A DNA stretch of 29,583 nucleotides from Campylobacteraceae bacterium (GTDB taxonomy: Bacteria; Campylobacterota; Campylobacteria; Campylobacterales; Sulfurovaceae). Shown piece by piece: positions 24,116 through 29,583 of this stretch. Position numbers and translations under genes: made by a program. The notes beneath the pieces were generated by a model, which was given only the letters and a program-made list of their open reading frames with translations, was not told the DNA's origin and searched no databases. The stretch covers positions 1 through 29,583 of the forward strand of contig JALWVW010000009.1 of NCBI GenBank assembly GCA_027079365.1, in the 5' to 3' direction. Each line of letters starts with the position of its first letter. The stretch's first letter is position 1.

Positions 24116-25270
24116 ATGCAGCTTTTAGATTTTTTGCAGCAGAAACCACTCTACTATAAAGAGATTGACCATGAGCGCGTGCACCATGCCTATCAGAAAA
24201 TAAAGCCACAGATCAGACGACCACAGACGGTACATATCGTCGGTACCAACGGTAAAGGCTCTACAGGGAGAATGATCGCCCATCTTGCCTGGAAATCAGG
24301 CAAGCGTGTCGGACATTTCTCCTCCCCACATATCCTCATATTCAATGAACGCATCTGGCTCAATGGGGCTGACAGTACGGATACGATACTCGAAGAGGCA
24401 CATCAGCGTCTTTTTACACTGCTTGGCAGTGAGATAGGTGAAGCACTCAGCTATTTTGAATATACCACACTATTGGCATTTGTGGTCTTTGAGCACTGTG
24501 ATCTGATGGTGCTGGAAGCTGGGCTTGGCGGAGAGTTTGATGCGACCAATGTCTGCGAAAAAGAGCTCTCTGTCATCACCCCCATAGGGATAGACCATCA
24601 GACATTTCTGGGAGAGACGATCGAAGAGATTGCAGCGACGAAAATACGCAGTATACAAAAGCAGGTATTGTTAGCACCACAACCCTACGATGAGGTGGTT
24701 GAGGTGGCGAGAGAGATTGCCAATAATGTAGGGGCAGACCTATGTGTCTGCCCACGGGTCAACACACGGGTTGACCCCTACGGTGTAATAAAAATTGCCG
24801 AAGCCAAGGGTTGGCCAGACTATCTTGCAGAGAATGCAACGGTAGCGATGCAGGCGCTGGATATGCTACAGATAGATTATGACATCAATGATTTGAATGA
24901 CTTAGAACTTTTCGGAAGATTCTATCCACTGACCCCACATATCCGCATTGATGTAGGGCACAATCCTCTAGCCGCTAAGGCAATCGTAGATGCCATGGAG
25001 TCAGAGACAGTGCTGATCTATAACTCATTGGATGACAAAGACTATGAGGCAGTACTGCGTATACTTAAACCCAAAGTCAAACGGGTGGAAATCCTCTCTA
25101 TCGAGTCTCAAAGAGCTACGATACAAGAAGAGATAGAGAACGCTTTGGAAAAAGTAGGGTTGCCATACAGTTATTTTGAAAACAAGATAGATCAAAAGGA
25201 AAACTATGTGGTATTTGGTTCATTTTATGTGGTTGAGGCATTTTTAAAGAGGGTTGATGTATCAAAGTAA
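24116..25270 (+). CDS. folC: Folylpolyglutamate synthase / dihydrofolate synthase
   Basis: A Mur-ligase-family enzyme that adds glutamate to dihydropteroate and to folates. The 384-residue product has the P-loop GTNGKGST (43-50), HFSSPHILIFNERI, YFEYTTLLAFVVFEHC, LEAGLGGEFDATNV, ITPIGIDHQ and the C-terminal DVGHNPLAA. The start is ATG 24116, 4 nt after the lptE stop, because the family begins near the LLDFLQQKPLYY segment; the frame is open further up (ATG 24095), which would overlap lptE. A 54-bp palindromic element encodes residues 205-222 (see findings) within an otherwise normal protein. It overlaps mfd by 14 nt. Confidence 0.95.
   Translation: MQLLDFLQQKPLYYKEIDHERVHHAYQKIKPQIRRPQTVHIVGTNGKGSTGRMIAHLAWKSGKRVGHFSSPHILIFNERIWLNGADSTDTILEEAHQRLFTLLGSEIGEALSYFEYTTLLAFVVFEHCDLMVLEAGLGGEFDATNVCEKELSVITPIGIDHQTFLGETIEEIAATKIRSIQKQVLLAPQPYDEVVEVAREIANNVGADLCVCPRVNTRVDPYGVIKIAEAKGWPDYLAENATVAMQALDMLQIDYDINDLNDLELFGRFYPLTPHIRIDVGHNPLAAKAIVDAMESETVLIYNSLDDKDYEAVLRILKPKVKRVEILSIESQRATIQEEIENALEKVGLPYSYFENKIDQKENYVVFGSFYVVEAFLKRVDVSK
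24728..24781 (+). repeat. 54-bp nested palindromic element in folC
   Basis: Outer arms GTAGGGG (24728-24734) and CCCCTAC (24775-24781) enclose two hairpins: GGGCAGAC/GTCTGCCC (24732-24753) and GGGTCAAC/GTTGACCC (24756-24777). The element is exactly 18 codons long and begins on a codon boundary. It encodes VGADLCVCPRVNTRVDPY. Confidence 0.85.
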
Positions 25271-28200
25271 TGTGTATGAGTATCTGGAGGGGTTAGCCCT
25301 TCGACAGGCTCAGGGAACGATGGTTAAGTCTGGTGAGGACACACTGTTAATCTGTAAAGATGACAAAGAGGCAATTCAGATCAGAGATATTGCACGATTT
25401 CTGGGGTATCATCCTTTTGTGCTGCCTGATATCCGGGTCTCTCCGGGGGATGATATGCGTCCCTATGGAGAGGAGCTAAAGCAACTCTTTTCACAGCTTG
25501 GGAGTTACCATGCCTGCCACGAAAAAAAGCTCCTGGTTTCACCTTTACGCTCTCTGCTTTTTCCTTTGCCCAAAGCCCACTGCTTCCAGACCCATGAGAT
25601 CGCTTTTGCTGATACACTTTCCTTGCAGGTGCTCAAAGAGAAGCTGTATCATTGGGGGTACCATTTTGTCGATATCGCTTCAGCACAGGGAGAGGTTTCT
25701 TTCCGTGGAGACATCGCCGACATCTATCCTGTAGGTGCCGCACACCCCTACCGTATTTCACTGTTCGATGAAGAAGTAGAGGCAATTCATGCCTATGTAC
25801 CGGAGACACAAAAACGCCTGCCAGAAGAGCTGGAGACTCTGTTGGTGACACCCTCTTTTTTGGCATTGGAGAAAGAGGAGCATACGGCACTCAGAGAGCG
25901 GGTAGAGTCCAGCAGCTATGATGCCTTTGTTAAGGACATAGATGCACTGGGACTCTGGCATCTCAGAGAGTTGGCAGAGAGCGCCTTTATTCAGTTTGAT
26001 GCAGTGTGCAGCAGTAGTTTGGAGGAGGAGCTGGAGGAGATATACAGCCTGGGCAGACCGCTGCTTGGCAGAGGAGCATTCCCGACTGAGGTGATTGCTG
26101 AGGCGACCCGGTATCGTGATCTGGAAGTGCTTGATCCCAATAAGCTTTTGGAAGCCCATAAAGAGAAACAGATCACGATCATTGCCCAAAATGAAAGTAT
26201 TGTCCGTGGCTCACAGCTAAGTTCATTTGAGAACCTTACTTTTGTGTACCAAGAGGGGATTCTCAATCTAATGAGTAGTGAGCGGCTCATTCTCTCTCTG
26301 AATAAGCCAATCAAGCGCAAACGGGTCAAAAAAGCTTCGATCATGCTGGATGCACTCAAGCCTGGGGATTTTGTGGTGCATGAAAACCATGGGGTAGGGA
26401 TATTCAAAGGGATTGAAAAGCGAGAGATACTGGGGGCTATGAGTGAGTTTGTGGTGATCCATTATCAGAATGAGGATGCTCTGCTGATCCCTGTCTCCAA
26501 TCTGGAGACGATTGACCGCTATGTTGCTGAGGGCGGTGCATTGCCGGTACTCGATCGCATGGGAAAAGCCAGTTTCAAAAAGCTCAAAGCCAAAGTCAGA
26601 GAGAAACTCTTTGCTATTGCTTCGCAGATCATCAACCTCTCTGCGCAACGACACCTCAAAAAAGGTATTGTATTGAAGATACCAGAGGAGCATGCAATCT
26701 TCATGGCTGAAGCAGGCTTTGTCCATACAGAAGACCAAGAGCGAGCCATCAGTGCGATGCTGGCAGATATCTCTTCCGGAAGGATGATGGATCGGCTACT
26801 CTCAGCAGATGTGGGATTTGGTAAGACAGAAGTGGCGATGAATGGAATGTTCGTAGCAGCCAAAAATGGCTATCAGTCTATGATGATTGCACCTACGACA
26901 CTGCTCAGTGCCCAGCACTACAAGAGCCTCAAAGAGCGTTTTTATGGCCATGGTATACGGATTGCCAAGCTGGACAGATATGTCACCGCTAAAGAGAAGT
27001 CTACGGTACTCTCCGGACTGCGGGAGGGGACGATCGATGTGGTGGTGGGTACCCATGCACTGCTCAAGGCAAAGTTTAAAAATCTGGCACTGGTGGTGAT
27101 TGACGAGGAGCATAAGTTTGGTGTCAAGCAGAAGGAGGCACTCAAGGAGATTTCCGTGGATGTGCACCTGCTCTCCATGTCTGCCACCCCCATCCCCCGC
27201 AGTCTCAATCTGGCACTCTCTGAGATCAAAAGTTTCTCTGAGATACTGACGCCACCCACGCAGAGACAAGGGGTGCGCACCTTTGTCAAGGGCTATGACG
27301 AGAGTGTGGTCAAAGAGGCGATCTTGAGAGAACGGCGGCGTGGCGGGCAGATCTTTTATGTCTTTAACTCTATTGCCGGCATTGAGAGCAAGCGCAAAGA
27401 ACTGCTGGAGATTCTGCCTGACCTGCGCATGACAGTGCTGCACTCCAAGATCTCCGCAGCAGAGACAGAAGAGGAGATGATGAAGTTTGAGGATGGGGAG
27501 TATGATCTGCTGCTTTCAACCTCTATTGTCGAATCAGGTATCCATATGCCCCATGCCAACACGATGATCGTAGAGGGTGCAGACCATTTTGGGATTGCCG
27601 ATTTGCACCAGCTCAGAGGGCGTGTTGGGCGAGGCAGCAAGGAGGGGTACTGCTATTTTGTGGTGGCAGACAAGGAGCATCTTACCGACAATGCCAAACG
27701 CCGTCTTCTGGCACTGGAGTCTCATTCTGAGCTTGGCAGTGGTGCCGTGCTTGCCTTTAATGACCTGCAGATCAGGGGTGGCGGCAATATCATTGGAGAG
27801 GCACAGTCAGGCCATATCAAGCAGATAGGTTACTCCCTCTATCTAAGAATGCTCGAAGATGCGATCCGAGAGCTCAGCGGCAAAGACAAAGAGGTCGCGC
27901 AGCAGATCGATATGAAACTCTCCGTGGATGCCTATCTCAATGAAGAGCTGATCGAAGAGGACAGGCTTAGGCTGGAGCTTTACCGTCGTTTTTCACTCTG
28001 CGAGAGTGCTGGAGAGGTCTATGGGATCGAAGAGGAGATTGCTGACCGGTTTGGCACGCTGGACACGATTACCCGGCAGTTTATTGATGTGATTGTGATG
28101 AAAGTGCTGGCGAGACAACAGGGGATATCCAAGGTCTCCTCTTATGGAGAGAAGGTGTTTATCGAATTCCTTGATGCTCATAGAGAAAGAGAAGTGCTTA

Positions 28201-28277
28201 AGTCGCCGAGTAAGGATGATGATGATATAATTGCTACAGCCATGACATATTTAAAATCGGGAAACCGTACTACATAG
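25257..28277 (+). CDS. mfd: Transcription-repair coupling factor
   Basis: Mfd is a DNA translocase that removes stalled RNA polymerase and recruits UvrA to the lesion. The 1006-residue product has a UvrB-like N-terminal region, an RNA-polymerase-interacting domain (about 365-430, KPGDFVVHENHGVGIFKGIE), then superfamily 2 helicase motifs: ADVGFGKTE with Lys523, DEEH at 616-619, SATPIPRSLNLAL, and the second-lobe VVGTHALLK/SIVESGIHMPHANTMI and QLRGRVGRGSKEGYCYF. A C-terminal TRCF domain follows. E. coli Mfd has 1148 residues, and short Mfd is usual for this phylum. ATG 25257 is chosen over the TTG before it, with AGAGGG just upstream, overlapping folC by 14 nt. Residues 14-20 (ALRQAQG) come from a dispersed repeat. 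Confidence 0.96.
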   Translation: MYQSNVYEYLEGLALRQAQGTMVKSGEDTLLICKDDKEAIQIRDIARFLGYHPFVLPDIRVSPGDDMRPYGEELKQLFSQLGSYHACHEKKLLVSPLRSLLFPLPKAHCFQTHEIAFADTLSLQVLKEKLYHWGYHFVDIASAQGEVSFRGDIADIYPVGAAHPYRISLFDEEVEAIHAYVPETQKRLPEELETLLVTPSFLALEKEEHTALRERVESSSYDAFVKDIDALGLWHLRELAESAFIQFDAVCSSSLEEELEEIYSLGRPLLGRGAFPTEVIAEATRYRDLEVLDPNKLLEAHKEKQITIIAQNESIVRGSQLSSFENLTFVYQEGILNLMSSERLILSLNKPIKRKRVKKASIMLDALKPGDFVVHENHGVGIFKGIEKREILGAMSEFVVIHYQNEDALLIPVSNLETIDRYVAEGGALPVLDRMGKASFKKLKAKVREKLFAIASQIINLSAQRHLKKGIVLKIPEEHAIFMAEAGFVHTEDQERAISAMLADISSGRMMDRLLSADVGFGKTEVAMNGMFVAAKNGYQSMMIAPTTLLSAQHYKSLKERFYGHGIRIAKLDRYVTAKEKSTVLSGLREGTIDVVVGTHALLKAKFKNLALVVIDEEHKFGVKQKEALKEISVDVHLLSMSATPIPRSLNLALSEIKSFSEILTPPTQRQGVRTFVKGYDESVVKEAILRERRRGGQIFYVFNSIAGIESKRKELLEILPDLRMTVLHSKISAAETEEEMMKFEDGEYDLLLSTSIVESGIHMPHANTMIVEGADHFGIADLHQLRGRVGRGSKEGYCYFVVADKEHLTDNAKRRLLALESHSELGSGAVLAFNDLQIRGGGNIIGEAQSGHIKQIGYSLYLRMLEDAIRELSGKDKEVAQQIDMKLSVDAYLNEELIEEDRLRLELYRRFSLCESAGEVYGIEEEIADRFGTLDTITRQFIDVIVMKVLARQQGISKVSSYGEKVFIEFLDAHREREVLKSPSKDDDDIIATAMTYLKSGNRTT
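25297..25319 (+). repeat. CTTCGACAGGCTCAG-type repeat near the start of mfd
   Basis: CCCTTCGACAGGCTCAGGG, with CCCT/AGGG ends, followed by AACG. It encodes the LRQAQG peptide near residue 15 of Mfd. Its core matches the arms of the inverted repeat in dnaX at 16402-16473, so it belongs to the same repeat family. Confidence 0.75.
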
Positions 28278-28285
28278 GAGGAGAG

Positions 28286-29461
28286 ATGTTTGCATTTTTG
28301 GAGTCGGAGATTCTCAAGGGCAAGCATTTTCCTCCAGGCAGCCGTGACCGACTGAGAGCTACGCTGGTCAATCTATTTATTCTGGCAGGCTCCTTTGTGA
28401 TTCTGCTGTATGCCTATGAAAATCTGGTGCAGGGGTATTATGGTATCTTGGCAGTGGAGATGGGCATGGTGGTGGTCATGGTGATCGGCTATCTGGTCTT
28501 TCCCTACTATACCAATATCGAGCAGATCTCCTATATGATTCTGGGATCTTTGACTTTTCTGCTGGCGATCTCGCTGGTGTTACCAGACAAGGATCCGGAG
28601 CTTTCTATCTTTTGGCTTGCTTCACTTCCTATCTTTGTCTTTTATTTTCTGGGTGTGAAGAAGGGGATTGTCTGGAATGCCTATATGTTCATTATCCTGC
28701 TGATCGTGCCACTGGTCTCTTATGTGGCACAGGTGAAGTTTGTCTATGGTTGGGAGCTGCTCTCTCAGATCGTGCTGGGATTTTTGGTAGTCTCCTATAT
28801 GCTGTATATCATTGAAAAAGAGCGAAGTTCTTATGAAGAGAAACTACATGTCGCATTAGAGGAGAACAAGATGCTCTTCAAAGAGGTGCATCACCGCACC
28901 AAAAACAATATGCAAGTGATTATGGGGTTGCTGGAGTCTCAGTCATTCAAAATCGATGACCCCAGATACAAAAAGATGTTTGAAACACATATTGACCGCC
29001 TCAAAGCGATGAGTCTGATGCATAAAAACCTCTACTCTGATCAGAGCTTTGAGCAGGTAGATATCAAAAAATACCTCGAGGAGGTCGTACATAGTCTACA
29101 GCTCTATTCTGCACACTATATTCGCACAGAGATTGACCCGTTGATGCTTGATATGAAAACAGCGATGAATATAGGACTGATTGTTAATGAAGCAGTAACT
29201 AATGCCATAGAGCATGCATTTAGTGATAAAGTAGGTGAGGTTATGGTTTCTCTGAGACATATTGGAAACAGAGGAGCACTAATGATCAAAGACAATGGAA
29301 AAGGTTTTGATACGGATAAGAGCTATCGTTCTCTGGGGGTGACGCTGATCAAGGATCTCAGCACGACCCTACCTCATGGAACTATAAAAATGAATGGTAA
29401 AAGCGGTACAACAGTACAACTCTATTTTGATCTAAAGGAGTATCAAGATGACCCTACCTAA
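28286..29461 (+). CDS. Membrane sensor histidine kinase (HisKA_2 family)
   Basis: A two-component sensor kinase; its signal is unknown. The 391-residue protein has six likely membrane segments in the first 175 residues (about 28-46, 51-73, 84-100, 107-123, 128-147, 157-175) with only short loops, so sensing is probably within the membrane. A short coiled segment (178-197) leads to the HisKA_2 phosphoacceptor helix KEVHHRTKNNMQ (His202/203), which differs from the common HisKA form. The ATPase domain shows the N box NEAVTNAIEHAF and the G1 box IKDNGKGFD. GGAGGAGAG lies directly before the ATG, 8 nt after mfd. It overlaps the response-regulator gene by 14 nt, so they are a cognate pair. Confidence 0.9.
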   Translation: MFAFLESEILKGKHFPPGSRDRLRATLVNLFILAGSFVILLYAYENLVQGYYGILAVEMGMVVVMVIGYLVFPYYTNIEQISYMILGSLTFLLAISLVLPDKDPELSIFWLASLPIFVFYFLGVKKGIVWNAYMFIILLIVPLVSYVAQVKFVYGWELLSQIVLGFLVVSYMLYIIEKERSSYEEKLHVALEENKMLFKEVHHRTKNNMQVIMGLLESQSFKIDDPRYKKMFETHIDRLKAMSLMHKNLYSDQSFEQVDIKKYLEEVVHSLQLYSAHYIRTEIDPLMLDMKTAMNIGLIVNEAVTNAIEHAFSDKVGEVMVSLRHIGNRGALMIKDNGKGFDTDKSYRSLGVTLIKDLSTTLPHGTIKMNGKSGTTVQLYFDLKEYQDDPT

Positions 29462-29583
29462 ACGCATAGTGATCGTGGAGGATGAGGCGATCACGCAACG
29501 ATTTCTTCAAGATATATTTTCTCAGTACGATACACAAGTCGTGGGATGTTTTGACAATGCAGCGGATCTTATAGCGCAGATCA
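29448..29583 (+). CDS. Response regulator, receiver domain (5' part)
   Basis: The gene begins at ATG 29448 and runs off the window after 45 codons. The visible part opens with KRIVIVEDEAITQRFLQDIF, the first beta strand and acidic pocket (Glu11, Asp12, Glu13) of a CheY-like receiver, and continues into the second strand (DTQVVGCFDNA). The phospho-acceptor Asp and any output domain lie outside. AAGGAG at 29435-29440 is 7 nt upstream, inside the kinase gene, and the 14-nt overlap with the kinase gene points to coupled expression of a two-component pair. Confidence 0.9.
   Translation, partial: MTLPKRIVIVEDEAITQRFLQDIFSQYDTQVVGCFDNAADLIAQI

Noticed and set aside
26650..26665. A6G string in mfd as a frameshift heptamer
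   Set aside because: The codon phase is AAA AAA GGT, not the A AAA AAG phase needed for a -1 ribosomal frameshift, and the gene must be read through to keep its helicase domains.

Overview
The window looks like chromosomal DNA from a Campylobacterota (Epsilonproteobacteria) organism, most likely a Sulfurovum-like sulfur/hydrogen-oxidising lineage. Three things suggest this. (1) The gene orders rplY-pth-lptG-lysA-pheA-hisC-dxs, ferredoxin-ndk-DUF177-rpmF-plsX-fabH and leuS-lptE-folC-mfd recall Campylobacter/Helicobacter-group chromosomes. (2) Promoters have a strong -10 (often within CGnTATAATCC) and almost no -35. (3) The flagellar genes that I recall lying between hisC and dxs in Campylobacter are absent. 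The species is inference; no rRNA or other taxonomic marker is present.

Layout. 1-755: 3' part of clpA. 848-3718: aat, tal and pilT, close together on the plus strand. 3719-12670: a long plus-strand run of translation, envelope and biosynthesis genes (rplY, pth, lptG, lysA, pheA, hisC, a small unknown gene, dxs, metK), many overlapping by 1-14 nt or abutting. 12671-16213: a 2[4Fe-4S] ferredoxin gene with its own terminator, then ndk, the DUF177-rpmF-plsX-fabH ribosome/fatty-acid cluster, which includes a 50-codon rpmF. 16223-18070: dnaX on the minus strand, convergent with fabH and divergent from a neutral zinc metallopeptidase gene (18177-19061). 19062-20980: the only accessory-looking stretch, with a decayed TRAP-transporter binding-protein fragment, a DUF4429/SHOCT-domain gene and a VapBC-type toxin-antitoxin pair under a near-perfect sigma70 promoter bracketed by a 14-bp inverted repeat. 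21094-28277: leuS, lptE, folC, mfd. 28286-29583: a membrane HisKA_2 histidine kinase overlapping the start of a response regulator that runs off the window.

Functionally this is mostly housekeeping: proteolysis (ClpA and the N-end-rule transferase Aat are adjacent and work in one pathway), translation (bL25, Pth, bL32, LeuRS), Lys/Phe/His synthesis, isoprenoid and SAM synthesis, fatty-acid/phospholipid initiation, LPS transport (LptG, LptE), replication and transcription-coupled repair.

I see no clearly new multi-gene system. The most interesting signals lie inside housekeeping genes: an A9 tract in dnaX with stop codons immediately after it in both alternative frames (candidate programmed slippage giving a gamma-like product); palindromic repeat sequence carried in frame inside dnaX, folC (a 54-bp nested palindrome that is exactly 18 codons) and near the start of mfd; and a 4x heptanucleotide tandem repeat in the lptE signal-peptide region that could switch the gene off by slippage.
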